In this document: positions 10,501 to 18,238 of the stretch, in pieces
Numbering within the stretch: position 1 is the stretch's first letter
How the letters are laid out: the number at the start of each line of letters is the position of its first letter
NCBI GenBank assembly: GCA_023415635.1
Contig: JAEZJV010000003.1
Location: 1 to 64,000, forward strand
Length of the DNA stretch: 64,000 nucleotides
Direction of reading: 5' to 3'
From: Bacillota bacterium
GTDB lineage: Bacteria; Bacillota; Clostridia; Lachnospirales; Lachnospiraceae
Made by a program: the position numbers and the translations under genes
Notes under the pieces: model-generated
The model's database searches: none
What the model saw: the letters and a program-made list of their open reading frames with translations, nothing else
What the model was told of the DNA's origin: nothing

Positions 10501-11336
10501 TATCAAAGGAAGAACTATTGAGAGAAGAACTGTCAAAGCAGATTTTTCTATATAAGGATGAAGAAGAATTATTGGGGATCAATCCCGAGAATATTTATAA
10601 CAGAAGTTTTAGAGAAGAAATTAAATCGAGATTTAATTATGTCTATCCCTATCAGCAGGCAGCTGAGATTAAGGTAAAAATGACTGTATCGGAGCTTAAG
10701 AGGTTAGGACAGAACCAGGATGAGGAGCATAGCCTGAGGCTTTATCAGACACAGCCTTCGGAAGGTAAGATCACTGTTCCATCCTTTCTCAGAAAGACGG
10801 AGGAAGCAATCACCGGTACGGACAGAGGAACGCTGTATCATAGAGTGCTGGAACTGATCGATTTAAACAGAGTATATTCCAGGGAGGATCTACGGGTTGA
10901 GCTCAATCGACTAGTGAGTAAGAATAAACTGAACGAGGAAGATATCAGAAAGTTAAATCAGGAATATATTTATGATTTTACTGCTTCCAGAGTTGCGGAG
11001 CGTATGAGGTCAGCACAGAAGGCTGGGGTATTATATAAGGAGCAGCAATTCGTGATGGGAATGAATGCCTCAGAGGTTCTGTCTGAAACGGACAGTGACG
11101 AATTAATTCTTATTCAGGGTATCATTGACGTATACTTCGAAGAGGAGGACGGATTGGTGCTGCTGGATTATAAATCGGATATTGTGTCAGATGAAGAGCA
11201 ATTAATCAGACGGTACCAGGTTCAATTGAATTATTATAAGAGAGCTCTGGAGCAGATGATAAATAGGAGGGTGAAAGAGATGATTATTTACTCCCTACCC
11301 CTTTCTAAAGAAATTACTCTCACAGACTTGGAATAG
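7515..11336 (+). CDS. addA: ATP-dependent helicase/nuclease subunit A
   Basis: AddA is the UvrD-type helicase and second nuclease of the AddAB complex. The 1273-residue protein has Walker A AAAGSGKT (22-29), the Walker B/Q box DEYQDSN (401-407), MSIHKSKGLEFPIV, the YVAMTRAKEKL motif and a C-terminal nuclease site LLDYKSD (Asp1218, Lys1220). Length is in the family range. Two stretches look inserted: a Glu/Asp-rich run around 550-575 and a Ser/Glu/Asp-rich run around 712-740. A GGGAGGAAG site precedes the start. It follows addB in the same direction. Confidence 0.95.
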   Translation: MTWTKAQQKVIDTRNKNLLVSAAAGSGKTAVLVERIICMISEGEKPLDIDHLLVVTFTNAAAAEMRERIGKALEKRLMDDPENQHLQKQLSLLQSAQITTIHSFCLNIIRNYFHRIDLDPSFKIAEEAEITLMKSDVIEEILERWYEEGREEFHAFVESYSHSKSDLPIEELLLQIYDFSMSDPWPKAWIARMREGFHIDSVSMMCEISWMKELVFYIDTVLGDLLGKNQRALDICKEAGGPSAYETALQSDRAILTQLKQANSYEDYAELFSGITYERLSSKREEGVIPEKKERVKELREEIKKGLKGLCEQYFFQTPEEMLTDLQETGSILQVLFELTLDFMKEFADKKEEKNLIDFGDLEHFALKILINEEASFGEGRIVPSEAARELSEQFEEILIDEYQDSNMVQETILKSISREDLGSPNRFMVGDVKQSIYKFRLAMPEIFMEKYNTYSCEAEREDGAINYYQRIDLDRNFRSRQSVLGYVNCIFEQLMQPSVGGIIYNEAAMLKYGGLYELQKETGEAVDTARLAQNVELLLITEDTIIEGKGDQSAEDLKEPTEETDEEQEEAIYNKKELEARAIALRIKELTDPSSGMLILDQKEKKYRPATYRDIVILLRSMTNWSEVFVNTLMQEGIPAYADTGTGYFQTLEIMTVLNMLRIIDNPRQDIPLTGVLYSPMVGMTTTELALLRASDRNVSLYSALLSYVSAEGDNTSEVYNESGHESRSYDSEEKGSDHESLIQKAKGFLAQLNAFRSMVNHVPIHELLQAVLEKTGYYYYVSAMPGGEKRKANLDMLISQAVRFEKGSYSGLFHFIRFMEKLHKYEVDFGEASTSGEQDDTIRIMSIHKSKGLEFPIVIVGGMSKQFNTQDLRSSIVLHSQLGVGPEYVNSRKRTKVPTLLKKVIQKKVQIENLGEELRVLYVAMTRAKEKLILSGYLKKTEEMKQKEFSFFELLTAKSYLDWVLPAMLNRMGEVPYMNKTHCIEANGMAITVISKEELLREELSKQIFLYKDEEELLGINPENIYNRSFREEIKSRFNYVYPYQQAAEIKVKMTVSELKRLGQNQDEEHSLRLYQTQPSEGKITVPSFLRKTEEAITGTDRGTLYHRVLELIDLNRVYSREDLRVELNRLVSKNKLNEEDIRKLNQEYIYDFTASRVAERMRSAQKAGVLYKEQQFVMGMNASEVLSETDSDELILIQGIIDVYFEEEDGLVLLDYKSDIVSDEEQLIRRYQVQLNYYKRALEQMINRRVKEMIIYSLPLSKEITLTDLE

Positions 11337-11401
11337 TGGGGTATTATGTTGGTTACACTCTCTTTAAGAAGGATGTCTTCCTTAGTGAAGGAGTGAACTT
11401 A

Positions 11402-11608
11402 ATGAATAAGAAACCAGAAGAGATTGATTTGAATAATATCAAACCGGAGGAGCAGCTAAAGTATGAAATTGCTGAGGAGCTCGGATACCTAGATAAGGTA
11501 ATGAATACCGGCTGGAAATCTCTAACTGCAAAAGAATCAGGACGAATAGGCGGCTTGATGACCAAGCGCAGGAGAGAAATGATAAAACAGCAGGAGAGGG
11601 AATTATGA
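11402..11608 (+). CDS. Alpha/beta-type small acid-soluble spore protein
   Basis: SASPs coat and protect DNA in dormant spores and are degraded at germination. The 68-residue protein has the family core: LKYEIAEELG, which holds the germination-protease cleavage site, followed by GWKSLTAKESGRIGG and TKRRREM. ATG 11402 was chosen because GAAGGAG precedes it; the longer reading from GTG 11336 overlaps the addA stop and lacks a ribosome site. It shows that the organism makes spores. The stop overlaps the start of a truncated HAD gene (ATGA). Late forespore expression is expected, but I did not locate a sigma-G promoter. Confidence 0.85.
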   Translation: MNKKPEEIDLNNIKPEEQLKYEIAEELGYLDKVMNTGWKSLTAKESGRIGGLMTKRRREMIKQQEREL

Positions 11609-11745
11609 ATAAACCAAAGATGCTGCTCTTTGATTACGGACAAACTTTGATTGAGCTGGACGGGGTATTTCGTGGTATAAAAAACGACTGTCATAAGGAT
11701 TACTGCTTAGTATTCCTTATGACAGCTTATTCTGTACAACCCTGA
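11605..11745 (+). pseudogene. Truncated HAD-family hydrolase (N-terminal stump)
   Basis: An ATG overlapping the SASP stop, with AGGAGAGGG upstream, opens a frame beginning MNKPKMLLFDYGQTLIEL. This is the motif I region of a HAD phosphatase (DxGxT with the nucleophile Asp). After about 24 residues (...DGVFRG) the similarity stops. The frame then runs through the terminator hairpin of the neighbouring minus-strand gene and ends at 11745 after 46 codons. A complete HAD protein has 200 or more residues, so this is a 3'-deleted remnant. The terminator lies at or near the deletion junction. Confidence 0.65.
11679..11725 (-). terminator. Terminator of the ROK repressor gene
   Basis: Twelve-base perfect arms CTGTCATAAGGA and TCCTTATGACAG are followed on the minus strand by CG and six T. 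It could work weakly in the other direction. Confidence 0.85.
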
Positions 11746-11781
11746 ACAGTCCTCAGGATATATGATCTTTAGGTATGTTCT

Positions 11782-12951
11782 TTATGACCTTAAATCTATG
11801 TGATTGAGCTTTAGCATCTCGATACCCAGAAATCCTTTAATTGCGACGCAGATACCGCCAAGTAATATGGAGGTATCCTGAAGAACAGAGGGTACAATTC
11901 GGATATAGCTGTTCATTCGGCTGTTCAAAGCAGCTTCAATTTTCTCTGTAATATGAGGAAAGAAGATGGTAAAGGAGCTGTTGATCACCACAATGTCAGG
12001 ATTGTAGGCATTCAGTATATTATTAACACCGATAGACATATATTTGATGAAGTTATTCATGATTTTTTCTGCATCCGGATCGTTTGCTTCATAGGCAACT
12101 CTAAACTGTTCAAAATTAATTTCCTCGACACCCTTTAATACAGCAAACTCATGGAGGAGGGAACGTTCAGAGGCATACTGTTCAAAGCAGCCTTTGCTGC
12201 CACAGGGACATTGTCTTCCTTCAATCTCGATAATGGTATGACCGATTTCTCCTGCACGTCCGTTGTAGCCGGTGTAAAGCTGATGGTTAACGATAATTCC
12301 AAGACCGATACCCGAATGGACACTGATATTTGCTATATTGGCATAATCATACTGGAATGTTTTTTCACCGATAACCGAGAGATTCGCTTCGTTCTCCAGA
12401 TATACAGGTGCATTGAAATGCTGCTCCAAGCCTTCTGCAATGTTTATTCCCATAAGATTATAATAAGGTGCAAATGACACTTGATTATTAGTGATTACAC
12501 CATGGATTCCCAAGGTAATGCCTACAAGATTATAGGGAGTGTCCTTAGGCAGCTTCATAGATTCGATTAAGTCTATCAGAACATTGACGATATTCGAGGT
12601 ATTCTTTGGGGTCTTTATCTGCTTTAGGCTGCAGTCCTCGCCCAGTAAATCCGAGACTAATGCCGATATTGTATCAACACCCATATCAATACAGATAACA
12701 TAACCGGCTTTCTTGTGAAGACTGAGAAGAATGGGCTTTCTGCCCAGACTAGTATCATCACTTCCTATTTCGATCACAAGTTTTTTATTTATTAATTCCT
12801 GAACAATTGCAGAAATGGTTGCCTTCGTCAATCCAAGATGTTTTGCGATTGCAGCTCTTGATATTGCTGTATTATTTATGATTGTCTCCAGTACGAGATT
12901 GGTATTGATGTCCCGTATGAGCTCCTTACTGCCTGTTACCATCAAAGTCAC
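11782..12951 (-). CDS. ROK-family transcriptional repressor, XylR-like
   Basis: This 389-residue DNA-binding protein has an N-terminal winged helix-turn-helix (ISRAAIAKHLGLTKATISAIVQEL, about 29-52) and a ROK sugar-kinase fold. The fold includes GIGLGIIVNHQLYTGYNGRAGEIGH and the zinc-binding CPCGSKGCFEQYA cluster. ROK proteins of this layout repress sugar genes until a sugar binds. It is divergent from xylulokinase with a shared 366-bp regulatory region, so control of xylose use (XylR) is the natural inference. I withhold a gene symbol because other sugars are possible. Confidence 0.85.
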   Translation of the reverse strand: MTLMVTGSKELIRDINTNLVLETIINNTAISRAAIAKHLGLTKATISAIVQELINKKLVIEIGSDDTSLGRKPILLSLHKKAGYVICIDMGVDTISALVSDLLGEDCSLKQIKTPKNTSNIVNVLIDLIESMKLPKDTPYNLVGITLGIHGVITNNQVSFAPYYNLMGINIAEGLEQHFNAPVYLENEANLSVIGEKTFQYDYANIANISVHSGIGLGIIVNHQLYTGYNGRAGEIGHTIIEIEGRQCPCGSKGCFEQYASERSLLHEFAVLKGVEEINFEQFRVAYEANDPDAEKIMNNFIKYMSIGVNNILNAYNPDIVVINSSFTIFFPHITEKIEAALNSRMNSYIRIVPSVLQDTSILLGGICVAIKGFLGIEMLKLNHIDLRS

Positions 12952-13022
12952 CCTTCGTATTATTATAATTATTACTATGTTATCATATATTGTATTATTT
13001 GGGAAGAGAAAATATCGACTTT

Positions 13023-13037
13023 GTTTAGTAACTAGAC
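13023..13037. promoter_or_regulatory. Candidate XylR-type operator dyad, proximal to the repressor gene
   Basis: GTTTAG-TAA-CTAGAC is a 15-bp imperfect dyad about 70 bp upstream of the repressor start. It is similar in style, not identical, to Firmicute XylR sites with TAGTTT/AAACTA arms. Confidence 0.35.
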
Positions 13038-13226
13038 ATCATTTATAATGAATTAAGATAAAGGGAATAAGTTAAGATAAAATCAATATAAGAATAAGGC
13101 AGGATAATTGATATAAGTAATTTGTTCGGACAATCTGTTGGAGCAATTAGTCTTAGCTCCTTTAATTAGTAAGTGATTGGTGTTAATGTTAGTAACCTTT
13201 ATTTTACTATATGTTTTGCATTTCGC

Positions 13227-13255
13227 TTGACAGTATAGGAACAAATTGTTATAGT
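13227..13255 (+). promoter_or_regulatory. Strong sigma-A promoter of xylB
   Basis: A consensus -35 TTGACA (13227-13232), a 17-bp spacer and a near-consensus -10 TATAGT (13250-13255) lie about 60 bp upstream of the xylB start. Confidence 0.8.
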
Positions 13256-13265
13256 TATTTTAGAT

Positions 13266-13288
13266 TAGTTTACTCACCAAATCAACTA
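13266..13288. promoter_or_regulatory. Candidate operator overlapping the xylB transcription start
   Basis: TAGTT (13266-13270) and AACTA (13284-13288) form an inverted repeat just downstream of the -10, a position where a bound repressor would block initiation. Arms are short. Confidence 0.35.
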
Positions 13289-13317
13289 CCAAAAGATTTA
13301 ATAAAGGAGATAATGCT

Positions 13318-14787
13318 ATGTTATATGTAGGTGTGGATTTAGGAACCTCTTCTGTTAAGCTGCTGTTGATGGATGAGACCGGAGACATTAAGAATATCGC
13401 TATGAGGGAATATCCTTTATATTTTCCGAAGCCCGGCTGGTCCGAACAGAATCCAGAGGATTGGTATCTGGCTGTTGTCGACTGTATTAAGGAGCTTACA
13501 AAGGATTATGACAAATCTCAGATTGAGGGCATCAGCTTTAGTGGACAGATGCATGGATTGGTTATATTAGATGAGAATGATAACGTTATCCGGCCTGCGA
13601 TTCTCTGGAATGATGGCCGTACCCAGGCGGAATGTGATTATCTGAATAATGAGGTTGGTAGGGAGAAGCTCTCAAGCTATATTGCTAACATGGCATTGAC
13701 TGGCTTTACAGCTCCTAAGATTTTATGGGTGAAAAAGCATGAGCCTGAGAATTTTGCAAAGATTAAGAAGGTTATGCTGCCGAAGGATTACATAGCGTAT
13801 AAACTTTCCGGCATTCACTGTACCGATGTATCCGATGCTTCCGGCATGATTTTACTGGATGTAAAGAATAAATGCTGGTCCAAGGAAATGCTTGAGATTT
13901 GCGGTTTGAAGGAAGAGCAGATGGCAAAGATTCATGAGTCCTATCAGATTGTCGGGAATGTGACTGAGAAGGCGGCGAAGGAGACAGGTCTGCCGACCAG
14001 TGTGAAGGTTATTGCAGGTGGTGGAGACCAGGCAGTGGCAGCTGTCGGGACAGGTACTGTTGGTAACGGGAAGTGCAACGTTTCCTTAGGAACCTCAGGT
14101 GTTGTATTTATTTCTACCGATAAATTCGCTGTTGACCCTGATAATGCACTGCATGCCTTTGCTCATGCAGACGGAAAATACCATTTCATGGGCGTTATGC
14201 TTTCAGCTGCAGCCTCCAGTAAATGGTGGGTCGAAGAAATTCTTGCAACAAAGGATTATAAGACCGAGGAAGGGGCCGTTACGAAGCTCGGTGAGAATAA
14301 CGTATTCTTCCTTCCTTATCTGATGGGAGAAAGAACACCTCACAACAATCCTAATGCAAGAGGAACCTTTATAGGAATGACTATGGATACCACTCGTGCA
14401 GATATGACTCAGGCGATGCTTGAGGGTGTCGCTTTCGCACTCAGGGATTCCTTCGAGATCGTGAAATCTCTCGGTGTTAATATTGAGCGAATTCGTATCA
14501 ATGGCGGTGGAGCGAAGAGCCCGTTGTGGTGTAAGATCATAGCCGATGTCCTGAATGTTAAGGTTGATAAGATTAATTCCTCGGAAGGTCCTGCATTTGG
14601 TGCTGCGATCCTTGCGGCAGTAGGCTGTGGTAAGTATGCATCTGTAGAGGAAGCTGCGAATACATTAGTTAAGGTTGTCAAGACGACCGAGCAGGATCCG
14701 AAGGAAGTTGAGCTTTATGATAAGAAGTATGAGATCTTCAGACAGATTTATCCGAGCTTGAAGGAAATGTATAATAAAATGGTATAA
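13318..14787 (+). CDS. xylB: Xylulokinase
   Basis: It phosphorylates D-xylulose to xylulose 5-phosphate for entry into the pentose phosphate pathway. The 489-residue FGGY kinase begins with the ATP-binding GVDLGTSSVKLLL. It has SGQMHGLVILD and ILWNDGRTQAE for the sugar site, and GGGDQAVAAVGTG with the likely catalytic base Asp237 (E. coli XylB uses Asp233). AAAGGAGAT precedes the ATG. It is divergent from the ROK repressor and has its own strong promoter and a terminator downstream. No xylose isomerase gene is seen in the window. Confidence 0.92.
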   Translation: MLYVGVDLGTSSVKLLLMDETGDIKNIAMREYPLYFPKPGWSEQNPEDWYLAVVDCIKELTKDYDKSQIEGISFSGQMHGLVILDENDNVIRPAILWNDGRTQAECDYLNNEVGREKLSSYIANMALTGFTAPKILWVKKHEPENFAKIKKVMLPKDYIAYKLSGIHCTDVSDASGMILLDVKNKCWSKEMLEICGLKEEQMAKIHESYQIVGNVTEKAAKETGLPTSVKVIAGGGDQAVAAVGTGTVGNGKCNVSLGTSGVVFISTDKFAVDPDNALHAFAHADGKYHFMGVMLSAAASSKWWVEEILATKDYKTEEGAVTKLGENNVFFLPYLMGERTPHNNPNARGTFIGMTMDTTRADMTQAMLEGVAFALRDSFEIVKSLGVNIERIRINGGGAKSPLWCKIIADVLNVKVDKINSSEGPAFGAAILAAVGCGKYASVEEAANTLVKVVKTTEQDPKEVELYDKKYEIFRQIYPSLKEMYNKMV

Positions 14788-14846
14788 GGCCTTGCACCGA
14801 TCTCCATAGGATGTAGAGCATAATGGAATAAGGTTTAAATCATATC

Positions 14847-14890
14847 AGCTGCTGCCGCAGGAGAACAATTCTGGACAGCAGCTTTTCTAT
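14847..14890 (+). terminator. Terminator of xylB
   Basis: Arms AGCTGCTG (14847-14854) and CAGCAGCT (14876-14883) are followed by a T-rich TTTCTAT tail. Confidence 0.75.
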
Positions 14891-15199
14891 GATAATAAAC
14901 AGCAAATAATATAAGGTACGGCATGTAAGATACGATATATAAGGGAAACTGATTAGGCTGATTAAACTGCACTCCGATCCCTACAGGTGTATGCCTACGA
15001 TGTATATAATATTTGCTAAGCTTGGATAGGTATGTTAGAATGGATTACGGTTTAAGATACAAATAACAGCGCAAATAGCAATACAAATAATGATAACAAA
15101 TAATGATAATGATAACAGCAGCAGCGGGAAGAGAGCAGCCTGCTGTTTTATGTATAGCAAGTATCGATATCAATTATTTTTAGAAAGGAGCTGCGAAGC
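14891..15199 (+). other. Gene-free stretch with a hairpin upstream of the methyltransferase
   Basis: About 300 bp, AT-rich, with short repeats of AATGATAA around 15085-15112. AACAGCAG (15114-15121) pairs with CTGCTGTT (15140-15147) and is followed by TTATG, giving a terminator-like hairpin just ahead of the ribosome site GAAAGGAG. I see no riboswitch signature or coding sequence here. Confidence 0.4.
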
Positions 15200-15967
15200 A
15201 TGCAGCCATATTCTGGTTTTGCATCGGTCTATGACTTGTTCATGGATAATGTACCCTATGAGGAATGGGCGGACTATATAGAGAAGCTGCTAAATAAATT
15301 TCATATAGAGAAGGGACTCCTATTGGAACTGGGTTGTGGTACCGGCAGTATGACACGTAGGCTTGCTGACAGGGGATTTGACATGATCGGCATCGATAAT
15401 TCTGAGGAGATGCTGTCTGTTGCTCGAGAAAAAAGCTCAGAGGGTTATGACATCCTGTATCTCTGCCAGGACATGAGGGAGTTTGAATTATATGGTACAG
15501 TGGCGGCGGTAGTGAGCGTCTGTGACAGTATGAACTATCTATTAAGGGAAGAGGAGCTGTTGCAGGTTTTCCGATTGGTGAATAATTACCTTGATCCCGG
15601 CGGATTATTTATCTTTGATTTGGACACACAATATATGTATGAAGAAGTGCTTGGTGATCAGACCATTGCTGAGAATAGAGAGGAAGGCAGCTTCATCTGG
15701 GAGAATACTTATTATGAAGAAGAACAGATGAATGAAGTCACTCTGACAATTTATGTACCGGAGACGGAGGAATTATACCATAGATACGAGGAGACCCATT
15801 ACCGACGTGCCTATTCCTTGGATACGATAAAGCTCCTGCTACAGGAAGCCGGTATGGAATTTGTGTCTGTGTATGATATGTTAACCGAAAAAAAGCCGAA
15901 GCCTAACAGCGAGAGAGTCTATATTATCGCCAGAGAGAAGAAGCAGGAAGGTAAACTGTATTTATAG
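15200..15967 (+). CDS. Class I SAM-dependent methyltransferase
   Basis: The 255-residue protein has the Rossmann methyltransferase motif I LLELGCGTGSMTRRLA (about 42-57) and the acidic loop GIDNSEEML that holds the SAM ribose. A later VSVCDSMNYLL corresponds to motif IV. The substrate cannot be read from sequence; the type (small-molecule methyltransferase of the YodH/UbiE-like group) is common in Firmicutes. AAAGGAG precedes the start. hslO follows after 15 bp, suggesting co-transcription. Confidence 0.85.
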   Translation: MQPYSGFASVYDLFMDNVPYEEWADYIEKLLNKFHIEKGLLLELGCGTGSMTRRLADRGFDMIGIDNSEEMLSVAREKSSEGYDILYLCQDMREFELYGTVAAVVSVCDSMNYLLREEELLQVFRLVNNYLDPGGLFIFDLDTQYMYEEVLGDQTIAENREEGSFIWENTYYEEEQMNEVTLTIYVPETEELYHRYEETHYRRAYSLDTIKLLLQEAGMEFVSVYDMLTEKKPKPNSERVYIIAREKKQEGKLYL

Positions 15968-15982
15968 ATAAAGGAGATTACC

Positions 15983-16876
15983 ATGACAGATTATATCATC
16001 AGGGCAAGTGCAGCGGACAACCAGATCAGGGCGTTTGCAGCAACAACCAGAGAATTGGTGGAACATGCAAGAAGCATTCATAATACAAGTCCTGTAGCCA
16101 CTGCGGCATTGGGAAGATTACTGACAGCAGGTGCTATCATGGGCAGCATGATGAAGGGGGAGGATGACATCCTTACTCTTATGATTAAAGGGGATGGACC
16201 CATTGAAGGACTGACTGTTACGGCAGATTCTAGAGGAACAGTAAAGGGCTACGCCTATAATCCGGAGGTTCTTCTTCATGCCAACGAGAAGGGGAAGCTC
16301 GATGTCGGCGGAGCAGTCGGAGAAGGGATATTAAGCGTAATTAAGGATTTGGGACTGAAGGAGCCTTATACAGGACAGACCCATCTGGTATCCGGAGAAA
16401 TTGCCGAGGATATCGCTTATTACTATGCAACCAGTGAGCAGGTCCCTTCAGTGGTTGCACTTGGTGTGCTGATGAATAAGGATAATACGGTCAGACGTGC
16501 TGGCGGCTTTATCATTCAACTCATGCCCTTTGCAGAGGAGGGTGTAATAGACAAACTAGAAAAGAAGGTCAGTGAGATCAGCAGTATAACAAAGCTACTG
16601 GATCAGGATATGTCTCCGGAGATGCTTTTGGAGTATATTTTGGGGGACTTTGGATTTGAGCTTCTTGACCGGATCCCGGCTAGCTTTGCCTGTAATTGTA
16701 CGAAGAAGAGGGTAGAGAAGGCCATCCTCTCCATCGGTCGTAAAGAGGTTAATGAGATAATTGAGGAGAATAAGCCAATTGAAGTAAACTGTCATTTTTG
16801 CAATACCCATTACCAGTTTAGCATCGAGGAGCTGAAAGGGCTGATGGAAGGGATCAGTACTAAGGCTGAAGCATAA
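15983..16876 (+). CDS. hslO: Redox-regulated chaperone Hsp33
   Basis: Hsp33 is a cytoplasmic holdase activated by oxidation of a zinc-bound cysteine tetrad. The 297-residue protein carries the tetrad Cys237-x-Cys239 (FACNC) and Cys270-x2-Cys273 (NCHFC) at its C-terminus, the redox switch of the family. The N-terminal domain (YIIRASAADNQIRAF, GPIEGLTVTADSRGTVKGY) and the middle linker are intact. AAAGGAG precedes the ATG. Pairing with a methyltransferase upstream is a matter of position only. Confidence 0.95.
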   Translation: MTDYIIRASAADNQIRAFAATTRELVEHARSIHNTSPVATAALGRLLTAGAIMGSMMKGEDDILTLMIKGDGPIEGLTVTADSRGTVKGYAYNPEVLLHANEKGKLDVGGAVGEGILSVIKDLGLKEPYTGQTHLVSGEIAEDIAYYYATSEQVPSVVALGVLMNKDNTVRRAGGFIIQLMPFAEEGVIDKLEKKVSEISSITKLLDQDMSPEMLLEYILGDFGFELLDRIPASFACNCTKKRVEKAILSIGRKEVNEIIEENKPIEVNCHFCNTHYQFSIEELKGLMEGISTKAEA

Positions 16877-17023
16877 AAATAAATTATTACAAAATTTAGA
16901 TAAGGTATACCATTGTCATATAAGATAAGCCAGTATAAGATAATTTTGATATTCGCTTAAAAAACTTGTGCTGCAGCAGAGGATTGTACGGGTAATAAAA
17001 CACATATTAGAGTCGGAGGATTT

Positions 17024-18163
17024 ATGAAGGGTTCATTTTATTCAGGGGAATACCGAAATTTATTCAGGGAATTCGGTTATGACGAGAAAGATATAGAATT
17101 GAAATTGGAGCAAGCTTATCAGACGATTTTCTATGGACCTGAGGAGGAGCGCTTCTATCATGAGATTGGCGAAGACATGGCCTATTTTGAGGATACCGGC
17201 AACTTTGATGCCAGAACAGAAGGAATGTCCTATGCCATGATGATGTGCGTGCAGAGAAATTGGAAAAAGGAATTCGATAAGCTTTGGAAGTTTTCCAAGA
17301 CTTATATGTGGATGGATCAGGGAGTAAACAGAGGCTATTTTGCCTGGTCGGTCCAACCGGACGGTAAGAAAAATTCAGAGGGACCGGCACCGGATGGAGA
17401 AGAATATTTTGCCCTGGCACTTTTCTTTGCATCCAATCGTTGGGGGGACGGAGAAGGGATCTTTCATTACTCCAGAGAGGCCAGAGCCATTCTTCATGAG
17501 TGTATCCATAAGGGAGAGAACGGTGCACCGGGAGAGCCCATGTGGGAGCCGAATAAAAAGCTGATTAAGTTTGTTCCCAATTGCAGCTTTTCGGACCCTT
17601 CCTATCATTTGCCTCATTTTTATGAATTGTTTGCATTGTGGGCAAATGAAGAGGATAGGGAATTTTGGAAGGAAGCAGCGAAGGCCAGCAGAGAATACTT
17701 AAAAAAGGCCTGTCATCCCGTAACCGGACTTGCACCGGAATATGCTCATTATGATGGAAGCCCCTTTATGAAGGATCATAGAGAACGCTATTACAGTGAT
17801 GCCTACCGTGTACCTGCTAATATTGGGTTGGATTATGCCTGGTTTGCAGCAGATGATTGGGAATGCGAGTGCGCGGATAAAATCCAGACCTTTTTCTGTG
17901 AAACGGTGAAAGGCAGGATTGATATGGTTTATGAGCTTGATGGGACAATTATCGAAGAGAAGGCACTTCATCCTGTTGCGATTATTGCTACCAATGCACA
18001 AAGTGCACTGGCCGGAGGGGGTAAAAATAGCAGAGAATGTGTGGAATTGTTCTGGAATACACCGCTTCGAAAGGGTAATCGGCGGTATTACGATAATTGT
18101 CTTTATCTGTTTTCCTTGCTTGCCTTAAGCGGAAATTATAGAATATATCATCCACATCATTAG
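17024..18163 (+). CDS. GH8 reducing-end xylose-releasing exo-oligoxylanase
   Basis: This intracellular-type enzyme (no signal peptide, 379 residues) resembles the Rex8A enzymes that remove xylose from the reducing end of xylo-oligosaccharides with inversion. The general acid is Glu66 in DARTEGMSYAMM. The general base is Asp259 in YYSDAYRVPANIGLDYAW. Both sit four residues before the B. halodurans positions (70 and 263). The length matches Rex enzymes and is far shorter than secreted GH8 cellulases. GTCGGAGG precedes the ATG. The GH94 gene follows after 75 bp, and xylulokinase lies upstream, so oligosaccharides taken up by the cell are the expected substrate. Confidence 0.88.
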   Translation: MKGSFYSGEYRNLFREFGYDEKDIELKLEQAYQTIFYGPEEERFYHEIGEDMAYFEDTGNFDARTEGMSYAMMMCVQRNWKKEFDKLWKFSKTYMWMDQGVNRGYFAWSVQPDGKKNSEGPAPDGEEYFALALFFASNRWGDGEGIFHYSREARAILHECIHKGENGAPGEPMWEPNKKLIKFVPNCSFSDPSYHLPHFYELFALWANEEDREFWKEAAKASREYLKKACHPVTGLAPEYAHYDGSPFMKDHRERYYSDAYRVPANIGLDYAWFAADDWECECADKIQTFFCETVKGRIDMVYELDGTIIEEKALHPVAIIATNAQSALAGGGKNSRECVELFWNTPLRKGNRRYYDNCLYLFSLLALSGNYRIYHPHH

Positions 18164-18238
18164 ACGAAGGTAGAAAATGAAGTAAGGCAGGATGTGACTT
18201 TCATGTCGTGCTTCTGAATAATTAAGGAGGAAGGTTAT

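Noticed and set aside
15090..15281. Plus-strand frame of 63 codons overlapping the methyltransferase start
   Set aside because: It arises from the AATGATAA repeats and overlaps the better supported methyltransferase start in another frame.
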